Source of the DNA: Xylogone sp. PMI_703
Taxonomy: Eukaryota > Ascomycota > Leotiomycetes
Length of the DNA stretch: 64,000 bases
Reading direction: 5' to 3'
Assembly: GCA_021399445.1 (NCBI GenBank)
Contig: JAJTUQ010000001.1
Span: forward strand, 2,480,001 to 2,544,000
The number at the start of each line of letters is the position of its first letter. Position 1 is the stretch's first letter. Below, piece after piece: positions 45,601 to 57,983 of the stretch. Under the pieces are notes generated by a model, which saw only the letters and a list, made by a program, of their open reading frames with translations, was not told the DNA's origin and did no database searches. The position numbers were made by a program, and so were the translations under genes.

Positions 45601-46963
45601 GGCTTAACCTAATAAACCGGAGTACTGTTCCATTCCGAGATCTGCTCTGTCAAGCCTCGGCAGCAGAACGATCGAATATCGAGATCCCCGAAGAGTTACC
45701 GACGGCATGGCTTCACTTAGTCCTATCTCTTGCGTTTGCCACCGAAGATATGGGGGTGTTTGATGAACAGATGGCGATATGCAATGAGCGCTTACAGCAA
45801 GGAATGAAGAAAATTGTTGAACGACTATCCGAGAACCATTTGAGTGAATACGTCGTCTTCGCACCACTTGATTTAGCATTTTTGGTGTTCTTTCAGCTAT
45901 CCCAGAAGATGAATGGGCCAGCTCTAGACATCTCGGAGACATATATAGAGTATCTAAAATCTCTGGTGAGTTTGAACGCCCCTCCATACTCGTCACTGAG
46001 ATTCCGCAATTGACTGGGGTTCTCATAAGCAATCGGACATTGAAGCCAACCCATTGGACCGAGGCCACCAAGACCGAGTTGTATCCCTGAAACAGGAGAT
46101 ATCAGTCATCAGCGAGACTCTGTCTCTACAACGGACCTTGTTCAATAAGGCCGCAAATAGATTATCTAGCCTAGCCCTCCGTCCTGATCCAGACATACCC
46201 CAACGGTTTCGGGAGCACGTCACTATAGTCAATAACACTTATGCACGCGATCCATATAGAGATCCGCCGCCTTACAGCTCCACTCAGCCACCGTATCTAG
46301 ATCCAAGTGGCAGCGAGGGCCTCATCCTTCAGGACTGCCGCGGCGCAGTGGAGAAGCGTTCTCGCGAATTCAGCGAGATGCAAAATATAGCCTTGGATCT
46401 CGCGGCATGGGTAAGTGATTATCTCTCTACTTCCTAACATGTGCTACACCAATTCTTTACATTACCCATATACAACAGTATCTATCAACAGAGGCAACCC
46501 ACTCTCTCACTCACACAGAAGCTAACTTTCACAGAACATCCAGAAAATCGACTCCAACAAAGACCGCCAAGAAGCAGCAATCTACGCCTTCACCATCGTC
46601 ACCATAATATTCCTGCCCCTCAGCACAGTCGCCAGCATCCTCGGGATGAACACCTCTGATGTACGCAACATGCCGTTCCGGCAATGGGTGTTCTGGGCCA
46701 CGGCGCTCCCGCTCACGGCACTGATTATTGCCGTGTGCTTGATCTGGGCGGGCGAGGTGGGGAATTTCTGGGAGGGAGTCAGAGCGATTTGGGGGGATAG
46801 AAAGAAGTATGTTAGGGTTGTTGCGAAACGTGGAGAGCGAGACCGAGAGCGGGAGATAGTGGAGGATGGGTACGTGGACCGCAGGAGGAGGAGTCGTGGG
46901 ATCGGGGATGAGGTGAGGAGGCAGATTATGTTTGACAGCTTTGGAGATGGGGAGAGTGTATAA
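42664..46963 (+). CDS. CorA-like Mg2+ transporter-type membrane protein, nine exons
   Basis: Exons 42664-43856, 43904-43943, 44007-44409, 44462-44625, 44678-44817, 44870-45470, 45525-45965, 46030-46410 and 46535-46963 keep one frame and give 1,263 residues. Introns are 47-64 nt except the last (124). The first ~390 residues are Arg/Pro/Tyr-rich and disordered, with repeated words (PPNEPPNE; VIINNTNYNEYEDDY / IIINNPLYNDYDED). A central domain typical of fungal CorA-like proteins follows (FYIAQVWFLVIDDSWLISCSRLSI; ISHFLEYWPHPFLILYND). A helical stalk precedes two C-terminal membrane helices (AFTIVTIIFLPLSTVASIL and WVFWATALPLTALIIAVCLIW). The CorA signature GMN is at residues 1158-1160. Such proteins form pentameric cation channels in bacteria and mitochondria; transport by this eukaryotic-specific long form is unproven. 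The tail is basic. Confidence 0.87.
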
Positions 46964-47540
46964 TGTTGTATCTTTTTGCTCTAGGTATAAATTTGTGATT
47001 ATATTAAACAATGGTATATCTTAGACAACTATTCGCCTTTTATTGTATTAAATGAGATTGTATTCATCATTATACCAGGACGCAAGGAAGTGAATATAGT
47101 GGTGTCCCCTTTGTTACTTCTTCAAAGAGTGAAGAGAATACATCACATCCATTGCTGAACAGAGTAGAGGACGTAAAATAAAACCCAGTTGTAATAGCAA
47201 CTTTAGATTCAGCAAACTAAAAACCATGTAAATTGTTATCCTAAATCATACGAGAGATAAAACCTGACCAGAATGAGGCTCTACTTAGACAAGATGGATC
47301 AGTGCACCCGCACTCTAGCTTGACAAAAATATTAAGTGACTAGGTTTAAGGTTGCTCGCTGATTGGAGATTTTGAAGATGTAACACGCATAGGCTGATTG
47401 CTGCATAAGCACCATTGATCACCACTCTTATCCGGCCTGCCTTAACGTTTCGCGACTCCACGAACACCCGTTGCGCAACGCATGGTGTCCGAAGAGTACT
47501 TATCAACAACCTATTCTTTTACTTTGCCTATATTTCTACT
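46964..47540. other. AT-rich spacer
   Basis: No gene seen. The 42 open codons directly before the HET start at 47541 lack an ATG and look like leader. Confidence 0.5.
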
Positions 47541-49210
47541 ATGTGGTTACTAAACACAAATACTATGCGACTCGAAGAGTTTTTTGGTGCCAGGACTCCT
47601 CCGTACGCCATTCTTTCGCATACCTGGGATGAGGAGGAAGTGTCTTTTAAAGAGATCTTCGGAGGTCCCTCGGAGCAGACAAAGAGAAAGAGAGGCTATG
47701 AAAAGATTGAAAAGACCTGCGAAATTGCTGCTCAAAATGGATTCAAGTACGCATGGGTGGATACCTGTTGCATAGACAAGTCGAGCAGCGCCGAACTCAG
47801 CGAGGCTATCAACTCTATGTTCCAGTGGTATACCCAATCTGAAATATGTTATGCCTACCTTCCCGACCTCCACCCTGAAGTCTCGCTTAAGGAAGGGCTT
47901 TCGAAGTGCAGGTGGGTAACAAGAGGCTGGACTCTACAGGAACTCATTGCACCGGCGGAGGTTGTCTTCTATGATTCTACGTGGTCCATCAGGGGCTCCA
48001 AGGCGAGCGCTGCATCTAGTCTCAGAAAAAATTACAGGGATCCCTACAGAGTATCTTACCCATGAAAAGGATATCAGATCAGCCACTGTAGCGGAGAGAA
48101 TGTCGTGGGCATCAGGCCGACAGACAACAAGGGCTGAAGATATGGCATACTGCCTCCTTGGGCTCTTCGATATCAATATGCCCATGCTATATGGTGAGGG
48201 GCAAATGGCCTTTCTTCGCCTTCAAGAGGAAGTCATAAAAAAGACAAACGACCTTAGCCTCTTTGCCTGGACGTCACCTTACCAGTCAGCAGGTAGTATA
48301 CTTCCTGAACCTCTCTGTGGTATTTTTGCGCCTTCTCCATCCAGCTTTGAATCCTGCCATGGGTTCAATGAAGGCGACCGAAAGAACGAATTTGGGGTTG
48401 ACCAACAAAGGTATACGAATCATGTATGCTAGGCTCCTCATAGTAAAGACCGATAATCCACATTTCCTGCTCTACTTGGGCGAGAGTGACTCTAAGAGGC
48501 CAGTATACTTGGTACTTCAGATGATTGGACTCGACCAATACATCTGAGATAATAACATCCAAGGTGGTCTCTCTTACTCTTTGCCCAAAGTGACGGAGCC
48601 ATTGGATCGCCGGAACATATACCTTCTACACGATCTGCGGCATCTCGCCATCTCAAACTCCATGGTAAAATTGGGGCGCGAAATAGCCATTCAGCTAATT
48701 TCTGGCAGCAGTTTACGCATTTTCGATGTGATACCACAAATCAGATGGGATCCAGCACATTCTATATTGATGACGGATTGGGACCGGGGTCATGTTATAG
48801 TGGTCCGACTTGGGCCATCATCCTCACCCTCCAGCACTGCCACGATAATATTATTCTACACAGCGTCCTTTCATTGCATTTATGCCATCCGGGAACGACA
48901 CCCTGCTATTACTTACATTCTTAAGAACTTAAGCAACACTGATCTAATCTCAAAATTAAAAGAATTCTGGAATCTTCATCCTTTACTATTCCAGTGCTTA
49001 GGGGGTGGCTTGGGTAGAACAGAAATCAAAACTGTCAACTTTGAGTGCGAGAGCCAGAGTTTTCAAATCACCGCGCATTGGGAACCAGAGAGGCCAGAGA
49101 TGAGGACTAGGTTCAAAGGGGCTTTTCTGAATCGTCTGGAAGTTACGCCGTATAGAAGACTTACCGCTGAGGTAGAGAGATTACGACCTCAGAGGAGCCC
49201 AAATTCTTGA
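47541..49210 (+). pseudogene. HET-domain protein gene with two frameshifts and one stop
   Basis: The start MWLLNTNTMRLEEFF leads into a good HET domain: PPYAILSHTWDEEEVSF, YAWVDTCCIDKSSSAELSEAINSMF, WVTRGWTLQELIAP. After STWSIRGSKAS (about 48010) the frame shifts by one base; the next frame carries the expected continuation EKITGIPTEYLTHEKDI, VAERMSWASGRQTTRAEDMAYCLLGLFDIN, LYGEGQMAFLRLQEEVI. Near 48390 a second shift moves to the frame with LTNKGIRIMYARLL. That frame meets TGA at 48545-48547 but stays open again to 49210 (AHWEPERPEM...). No intron explains the shifts. HET proteins drive incompatibility cell death; this allele should be inactive beyond the N-terminal part. Sequencing errors could mimic this but three in 1.7 kb is unlikely. 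Confidence 0.82.
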
Positions 49211-52200
49211 GTTTGAGATTCTACAGCATGTCAAAATCAGCACACTGACTCCATCTGCCCTAAACACTGAGGGACGAGAATCGTGAGCAGAAAATTCTGA
49301 ATAAGATCACTACGATCCAGCGAGTTCTTTTCACTATTGTACGCCATACGAAGTATGGTCAATAATTAGCCGATGGCTCAGGCATTGCATCATGTTCACT
49401 GCAAGGATACATACGATATTTTTATAATCTTCCTTATATCCCTTTTTCCTTTTTTGGTGCTGTAAAGGTAGTAAGCAACAAGTGCACCTTAACATATTGA
49501 TATCACACAAGTTAAACTCTGCATTTCCATCTCGCATCTAGACCACAGTTATAATTTAAGGGGCCCTAATCAGTAGTAGCATGTACCATCAAATTCTTTG
49601 TAGCCCCTAAACCACAACATTTGTCTTTTAATCACATGCTCAACACCCTTATACAGAAAGGAGGGGTTTGTACCCGTCACGTGCCATTCTGAATTCAACT
49701 TATTGTAAATCGAGATTTAGTTGTCTCTTCTTTCCTTCTTTCAGACTTGTGCTAGCCTCAGCGCCGTTATACTAAACACTAACCATTTTACACACCAACC
49801 AGCTTTCGTAGGTACCCAGAAGATCGCGAAGAACATACCCACAGCAACACACGCAGCTGTACGGAGTAAACCCAGTGATCGCAGGCATAGGATAGGATAG
49901 GTTAGTAAAACAATACGCCGACTACTGGTGTTCTTGGCACCCGTTTATCACTTACTCCTTACTCTCTGGCAAAGAGAGACCGTCCCCAACCTCAACGCCA
50001 TTCCCGAACTTTTGCCATGGAGCCGGCGCCCCCCTAACGCCATGTCTCACTTTCTTTTACGAGAAAATGACGGTAACTATTACAACCAGGTACAGTGAAA
50101 ATGTAACGGTACTAGAGCATGTAGGATAGTTTTTCACGTAAAAGCCCTGTAACGTCCCGCCGGCGAGATTGATCCATCCGATTGTCCATGATCGGGACAG
50201 GCTGAGGCTTGGAACGTTTGCTTTATGTCTTGTCTGTGGCTATGTAGCGGGTCTACAGTAGCTTGTTAGGTTATGCACGAAATTACGGCAGATGGTGGTT
50301 GTGGTGGTACTGCATTTTGGGAGTCTCTCATGTAGCTGTACGGAGATGGTAATAGGTGAGTTGTGCGATGCGATGCTTATTGGGCGAGCCGTCTGATTTG
50401 AGGCATGTGGCCATGAAACTGTTCTGTACTTTTTTCTTCTCTCTAGGACATGTACCTGGTGCATCAAAAGTGGTCTGGATGCTGGACTTTATTTTTCTTT
50501 GAAGAACATATCTAGGTCTCTTATTAGACAGAACTGTGTTAAAGTTCCGTAAGAGTCATATACGAAGCACTCATGCGCTGTAGAAACATGAAGGTGCGTA
50601 GGTAGACCAGGATGTTGGCTTTGCTGCCTGGCCGGGAGAGAACCGCATTGCTGGGATGGACGCTGATTCGATAGATTGTTTGGGAGCACGTGAGTACGAA
50701 TATCACAGCATTTGACTCTGTTCTGCTCTTTTTTTCTGGGCTGAACTGTTTTCCTTGGGTTGTCTCTGCCAATTATTGCTGCATTGGGTCCTGTTGATCG
50801 AGATTAAGTGTACTGAGCGCTCAGTCCTATTCATGATATGTCATCACCAGGTCCAACACCCCTCCTTTCACAGCAGGTACGAAGAAACTTCTCACCTCAT
50901 CCCGCCAAGCCGTCAGGTACTGTACTATTAGTAGTGTGCTATCACTTGTACAGTAGTACTGTACGGCTTAGTATATTTTATTCTTATCGTCAAGGCAGCA
51001 GAGAGAAGAGATCGGCAACGCACCAGCTCAGCCTTCAGCGTCATACAAGACCCCGAAATAGCGTCACGAAGGAAGCACAGGAAGAGCCTCAGCCACGACA
51101 CCACGACACCACGAGGAAAGCGCGGTACCACCGTCCAGCAGTCGGGTACGGTAGCACGAGTTGATCAGGACGGTGGCCGAACGAGGGAAGCTACCGCGGT
51201 GCCAAGTGGGCCAACCAGGGTTCGGGAGGAGATCACACGATTGGCGGAGGATACGGCAGAGCTGAGGGGCGCCCGGCCAATGGGTAAATTAAGGTTGGGC
51301 GGCCATACCGTTGGGGGAACTACAACGAGCCAACGGAGGGGTGCGCACCGCAACCATGCCGCATCGAGTATTGATCGGGCCATTGAGCGGGTCTTGGCTG
51401 CATGGAAGGCAGCCATCGTGCTGGCACACCGTCAGTACGGGGCCAATGAGAGCACTTTTCAGCAGAGATAGCCAGCTGGAACTTCCCAATCTGGGTGGGA
51501 GGCTTGAGACAAGTGATCGCGCCTCTCCGATATCTCGCAGCGCTCGGCCCCGGGGTCTAGTCCGTTTAGCCAGGACCTCCCGGCTTGGGGCTCACGAGCC
51601 CTCTTGGCTGTCCAGATCCTGCCCGTGCTTTCCCTCCCTTCCCCTCGAGCCGCGTCCAGCTTCTTTCTGCCACTTGCGGCCAGTGCACGCCGGGCCTCTG
51701 CGCTGTTCTGCTCCTCCTCTCCTCTCCTCCCCTCTCCGCGCGCTCTCCTCCACCAGCACCAGCACTACCAACGGCCAATCTAGCGGGAAAGCACGTGAGA
51801 AGCGTGGCTGGGGTGGCTCGTCATTCCTCAATCCCACGAGCAGAGCCCCAGGAGCAGCTGGCCAGGACCTGCATTGTGTTGCGCCGTGGTCCTGCTGTTT
51901 GTTGGATGCCCATTCTCTGTACTGCTTGCTGGCTGTGGGCTGCTCAGCTCGTCTGCCGGGCTGCATCCAGGTCCAGAGCACCAGCATCTGGTATGGTACG
52001 GATGTACCAGGAAGCATGTAATCAATACAGCACACAGAAACTGTAACGGTGGACGAAGGAGACTCCGGAAGGAAAGGAACCAGAGAGAGAGCAGCAGCCA
52101 GCCAAGCAGAGTCCGTGGGCAGGTTTTCCCCCTGATTGATACCGCAGAGCCCCCTCCTTCCCTCCCCGGCCAGTTGCTAACTTGCTGCTGGGGAAGGGCT

Positions 52201-52734
52201 GTGACGCTGGCCTGGATGGGCGTTGGTTGCTGGACTGCTGGGAGCTGGTGTACCGGTACGGCAGGTGTGGACGCATGTACCGCGCACTGTTCATTAAGGA
52301 CCCCCTCCCCCAGCTCTCCGCTAGGCTCGTCCTGCTAAGTCGTACCCGGCACCCGAATGCGTCGCCAGCAGCTCGAGAAATAAAGATCTCGCCTCATCCC
52401 ACACTTCCTGCTGTCCTTTTGCCTAGACCCGAAAAACCTCACGAGAAAGAAGGGACGTCTTCAGAAGAGCGAGAGCGTGGGAGACAGAGACAGAAAGAAT
52501 AGGAGAGAACGATCTAGGCTCGGACCCCGACACTGACCCAACCAACGTACAACACCCCTCAACTTCGGCTGTCAGATCCTTAAAAAACCCAACCACCACA
52601 AGAAACCATAGAAAAGTGAGATTTGGTGGACAGCAACCGGTCGCTGCAAAGTCAGCTAACAGCTGCCCTCCTTCTATGCCGCGCAACGCAGCAGCTCCAG
52701 CAGCTGGACGAGTCCACGTCGCGGCGCTGTTGCG
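49211..52734. other. Long non-coding region upstream of the WD40-like gene
   Basis: 3.5 kb. From about 50.8 kb it becomes GC-rich and free of stops in several frames at once, which yields many overlapping open frames (for example plus 51311-52021 and minus 51592-52035) without family motifs. Best read as promoter plus a long 5' leader of the 52735 gene. It contains one copy of the inverted repeat (49939-50183). Confidence 0.5.
49939..50183 (-). repeat. Dispersed inverted repeat, copy 1
   Basis: The reverse complement of this segment aligns end to end with 59491-59723. A 25-bp block is identical (here 49998-50022; there 59656-59680), and flanking words also match, such as CAATCTCGCC, GTTACAGGGC, TACATTTTCA, GTACCTGG, GCGTTAGGG/CCGTTAGGG and AAACGGGTG. 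No open frame is shared, so it is non-coding. Confidence 0.85.
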
Positions 52735-55700
52735 ATGGCAGCGGCGGCTCCCTCGTCCATGCTCCAGCGTCTAGCCAACACTCTCCGCCTCTTGTCGCTG
52801 CGTTCTGACATTGACAACATCCTGCTCGAGCTGCTGGGCCAATTCTCCCTCGAGAAGATCTATGCTGATGCCGACCGCGAGGCCTACCAAGCCCTGGTCG
52901 TGACCCTGCTGGCCCAGCTCAATGCCATCTTCAGCTCCCAGCGCCTGTCGCTGCCCTCGGAGAACCTGCAGCTGGGCTGGTATCTCGGCTTCCTGGCCAG
53001 CTGGGAGGTGACGGTGCGTGCGGTGGAGTTCGTGCTCCAGGTGGTGGTTGAGGGCCGCGAGAGCTTGTGGGAGGCTCGCCTGCTGATGCAGAAATACCTT
53101 GCCGAGCTGCTGCTCAATGCTCTGCGTTTCCTCGCCCTCCACCCCAAGATCCCCTCCAACCAGCGCGCCAAGGACCGCCGCGACCGTTTTGCCCGCATCC
53201 ACCGGTCGCTGGAGCGTGTCTTTGACAGCTATTCCATTGCCGAATCGCCTCATCCACCTTTCCTGTTGCTGGTCTGTCGAGAGATTACCGATGCACTGCG
53301 AACGGAGCCCAATGGCATGCCTCTGCCGGCCCGGTTGAGGACAGAGTTGCCCAATGTGGCCACCGAACTGGTACGCGAGCAAAACACTCTTTATCCTTTT
53401 ACCCCATCCCTCCTTCCCCCAAACAAAAAAGTGGCATGAACAGGAAAACAAGAATTCAATCAAATTAAAAGCAAATGAACATCGAAAAAATATTAAAATA
53501 CATGATACAAGCAAAATAATAAGAGAGAAAAGGCTAATATCTCTCACTCTTTCTAGTATCCTCTACCTGAATGTCTCCAGTCCCAATATGTCTCCACCAT
53601 CGTGCCGCAGGACGGCTTTCCGGGAGATTGGCTCTCCCAGTTCTATGCCCTGCGTGACGTCTCGCAATTCGTGGTGGGGGCTTCGGTCCAGTTCATCGCC
53701 AAGGGCGAAACCCGCGATATGCGCCTTCAAGTCACCTCCGCCAAGACCCGAAATGCCGTCTTGCACGCTCTGGAATACATTTACATGCCGCAACATCTGA
53801 GCAAAATAGACCTAGTGGCGAGCTTTGCTGATATCTTTCGAGTCATCCTGCCAGACACACTCAATATCGGCAGGAGCGACATGTCCGATCCGCATTACGA
53901 GCACGAGAGCGATGCGCTAGATAGCCTCTGTACCAAACTCGCGGATCGTCAGATCGTCAATCGCCTCAGCGACCACGAGATAATGTCTAATATATCCATG
54001 ATAACCAAGGAAATTGAGCTGCTCGACAATCCAACTGGGCAATTTCGAGCGTCCCGTCCTAAACTATATACGGTCAACTGTAAGAGTTGCCATACCGTGG
54101 GTGAGAGTCAGTTGAGACGGTCAGATAACTATCAGTTTTCAGTATGTACACTCCTCAGATTCGCTACAACTTCATTTTCTATCAGTGGAACTTCTCCAAG
54201 CACGGGAGAAGTTGTGTCTTAATGCCCTACCCTACGCCTATCTCAAATATGAGCAAGACATGACAACTAATGACTTGAATTTTATGTACAGTTGGACGAC
54301 CAAGAAGCCCCAGAAATCAATCTTCCATCCACGTCAACATGCCTAATCTGCGGCGAAGAAGTGACATTGATGCGTGAAATATTAGCTGTGCGCCACACTT
54401 GGGATAGACTGAAGCCTCTCGAATCGAACTCTGATGCTGCAAGCGTGGAACGTCACGGGCCAACCCAATTTCAACTGACTGCTCCAAAGGCCGAACTATT
54501 TCCTCATGGCTACAATCCTCTTTCTGGCAGGCACGCCTCGTTTGATGCCGGTGAACAAATACCCCCTCCACCTATTCGTCCCATCTTTCCGCCCTCTTCG
54601 GACCAGATGCGATCCATTCATCAAGCTCTCCAATCCCCAATCTCTCCAACATCTCGGCCCATATTAGACATACCTTCAACTGAGCTGTCGCATTCTGAAG
54701 GTTTTGGGTCTAGCGAAGGTATGAGCTACATGAATACGCCAGGAACCACAGATCCCCAGGAAAAAACATCGATAGGTGCAAGTGATAACCCTCCTGCAGC
54801 CGTTCCTGACCCTCTCAGCCCCCAGATCTCATCACAAGAATCGAATCCACGACTTCAGTCTGTCTCGACAGTCTCATTCAGATCCGACCAGCTAGTTCGA
54901 AGTGAGACTGTTCCAACCGCCCCCCCTCTAGAAAAGAAGACATCAAGATGGATGTCAAAATTAACTACGTCCAAGAAGGAAGCCTCGAAGTCTTCCGGCG
55001 ATTCTAGCTCACTCTCGTCCACGACATTGGAAGCCCAGAGGCTCGAAGAAGTCTCCTTAAAGAGCCTGATTACCACTTCCAAATTTTCTATGCGTGGGAG
55101 AAATGCCAAGACCATCAATGTAACACTTTCCCAAAACTCTACGTATGTTCTCTTCTGGAACCAATCCTCCATAAATATATGGGATGCGAGTACATCTCCT
55201 CCTATCTTAGGAAGGGCAATCTCCACAGAAAGCAGTTGTGTGTTGGCAGCGGTCACGAAGAAGCATCTGGCGTACATCATTGGAACGAGAGACCAAAGAC
55301 TTACGGTAATCTCCATCTAAGTCTCAGACAGGAAAAGAGCATGCTTTTTAGCTAACAAACTATTAGCTCAGGATTGTGAACCTCATCGAAGCCGCAGTAC
55401 CGGTGGTGGAGTATAAAATGCCTTCTTCTCAGTGGTGTCATAGTATCTGCATTTGCCCTACAGAAAATTACGTGGTCGTTGGGTTCGACAATGCTACAGT
55501 CCGATTATTCAAGACAACTAGAACATCGGAGGAACCACGAGAAGATCGTCTGCATAGCAGGATCCATAGAGACTGCAGGAATTGTCCGCCCGTTGAAACT
55601 CTGTCCTTCTCAAATGATGGCCTATTCCTGCTTGCGAGTACGAGAAATCTGAGAAATGGGTGGATCCAGCTCTACTCGTGGCGATTTCCATTCGATGATT

Positions 55701-56414
55701 CAACCGAACTCAACCTTTGCCGATATCATGTTCCATTACATGAGTCTGAAGATAATGGTGTTTCAGCTGCTCTCTTTCGCTCCGGGATGGGTCTCGATGA
55801 TAATCTAGTGTGCATCACCACGTGGACTCAGTCTGGTACTCCCGTTCTCTTTCAGCCGCAAGATGGACTCAAAACAGAGATCAGGACGCAAGCATCAGGC
55901 CACCAAGGGAAGTTAGGCACTCGGATCCAATGTGCTACATTCTCGGCTACTGGCAGGGAACTCGCTATGGTAAATGACAAGGGCCACTTATACTACATCT
56001 CGAATCTCAACTCGAATCCATTGGATGTTAGGAGGATTGCAACATCTAAAGAGCTCACGACTAAGACTGATGGATTTGCTATGACATTCATGTCACTCCC
56101 GGATGAAGATGTGATAGTGCTAGCGTGGTCTGATTCCTCTAAGGGTATAGGGTATGTGAAAAAGATACCTATCAAAATCAACGTAAGTATAAGCCATGGT
56201 CCACATGCGATCCAAGATGCTAATACCGTGATAGACGCAGAACCCGCTCTCCCCAATCACACCTTTAACGCCAACACCACATTTTATACCGCCCATACCA
56301 GTAGAGTTGCCTAGTGACGAAAGAGAGATCCCGAAACCTCCTGTAGAGCTAAACGTAACCGAAGCCAATATGCCAGCTCCACTGAACATCACGAAGGGGA
56401 AAGAGAAGAGCTAG
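52735..56414 (+). CDS. Large WD40-like (beta-propeller) protein
   Basis: Best simple model: exons 52735-53370, 53557-54141, 54292-55305, 55367-56182 and 56241-56414, all joining in frame, 1,074 residues. The N-terminal ~410 residues are helical and unrecognised (SMLQRLANTLRLLSLRSDIDNILLELL). Two CxxC pairs follow, C387/C390 (VNCKSCHTVGE) and C424/C427 (STCLICGEEV), a possible zinc site. A Ser/Pro-rich linker of ~200 residues leads to a propeller-like part with WD-type strands (SSINIWDAS, ATVRLFKTT, ETLSFSNDGLFLLAS, IQCATFSATGRELAMVND). The tail is Pro-rich (NPLSPITPLTPTP). Family function is unknown to me. Within the 150-nt third-gap (54142-54291) another frame encodes a protein-like stretch, so the splice model there is uncertain (see findings). 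High GC at the 5' end contrasts with the 3' half. Confidence 0.72.
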
Positions 56415-57983
56415 AGGCGTTGGCAGAAGAGAGTAACAAGTGAATTCCCTTCGAGAACGACGAGTTTAAACGCGGATTTGCTGGAGTTGTGTTTCCAAAA
56501 GAACATTTTTACGCCTGTTGTGCACCTTAAGTCTCTGCGACTGAATAATTAACGAAATGATTGAAATGAATCGAAAACGATAGGCACAAAGCGAGCATGC
56601 ATATGAAAAGCAAGGGGCATTGTTGATGGAGTTGGTATTGAAAATAGAAAGATCTGCTTTTTTGTGTTGGTTTGCTCTTGAGCGTAGGATCTTGTATATG
56701 CATTGGGAAGATCAGATGAGAAGGCAGGGGATGCCTAGTGGTTTCTGGCCCCGGTTTGTTTGTACTGGCTCTTTAAGATCTCGTCGCTGACAGGGGGTTT
56801 GTGCGTGATGTATGATGTTTTAATGAAGTTAGGATACCCCACGAAGTCGTCATGTTTCTTGAAACCCCCTTTCTTGCGAAGAGAGAGATAGAAGGAGGGT
56901 TTCAAGATTGATAATACAATAAATAACGTTTTCTGTATTGATGTCTCTCTTATTGGGTAACTTTTAGAGGCCCCAACTAACTCAATCGACACCGTGATTG
57001 ATTGAATCGATATATAGCAACTGTACTAGCATTCACGGAACATGCCACTGCATCCGAATCAGTAATGCACTGTGAGCCCTCTAATGCAATATATACAGTA
57101 CCGTACCACCAACACCCCCTAGCCGTTGGCTCCTTTTAGCATGCTTGCAGCTCGAACGAAGGCCTGTGAGCGAAGCCACCGTAGAGTCAGTAGCCTGCAG
57201 TGCCCCTAGAGCTAAACCCATTACTCAGGTTTTTAATGTTGACTACTGATATATTAGGTTCATCAATATGTACGCAAGCATTATGAGAAAAAGGGCTAGT
57301 ATCGGTGGTTTGGAGGGGGCAATTTACTGTAGTCAAAAGTCTGGCTTTTGCCTAGATAATACCGCCTTCCTTATAAGGAATTATATCCCTGGATGTTCTC
57401 TATGTACTGTATCGAGTTCCGTAGAAATTCTGCCAGTAATTCGTGATGTCTATTGGTTGTAGCCGGTTGGACCTATGCTCTCAAAGTGAGGCTCAACATT
57501 ACCATTGGCGGGGTGTACGAGCATACAAACAGGAGGGTAGTGGAGGCTACGAGGTGGTGCCGGTATTAGTTGCTGCGTGTCGGGTTAATTATTATCTGAG
57601 TTGGTTAAGTTCTTCCTTCAAGCTGGATCAGTTATACTCTTCATACAAAGGGGCTCGCGTAAATGCCCCCTCTTTTTTAAAGAGGGAAACAATTAGTGGA
57701 AAGGATAATAAGGAATGACTACAGCACGGGCTAAGTAATCGGGACAGCAGGATTTCAGAAACGATGTGCTACTAGTTACAGTTCCCTAGAGCAATATTAT
57801 TATTCCAACTGTTATCTGTTCAAACCTATCCAGTCCTCTTTGGCTATGTTACGCGCAACCCGTTGCGGGATGATGTGCATCCAGCCAATTCATTTGTGTG
57901 TAGACTCAGTTCTCTCTATCCACAGTCAACAGCCATGCATTCTATCGCCCAGTAATACAAGCTAAGCCTTCTGATATCCGATG
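56415..57983. other. Intergenic region, 1.6 kb
   Basis: 3' flanks of two convergent genes. Short frames (57268-57462, 57443-57718 plus; 56735-56992 minus) have no motif. No RNA gene recognised. Confidence 0.5.

Noticed and set aside
51311..52046. Overlapping 236-, 153- and 147-codon ORFs on both strands
   Set aside because: All arise from stop-poor GC-rich leader sequence; no motif, no splice continuity.
56183..56314. Direct read-through of the last WD40-gene exon to the stop at 56314
   Set aside because: A strong GTAAGT donor and a CAG acceptor at 56240 give a clean in-frame 57-residue Pro-rich end; read-through is less likely, though not excluded.
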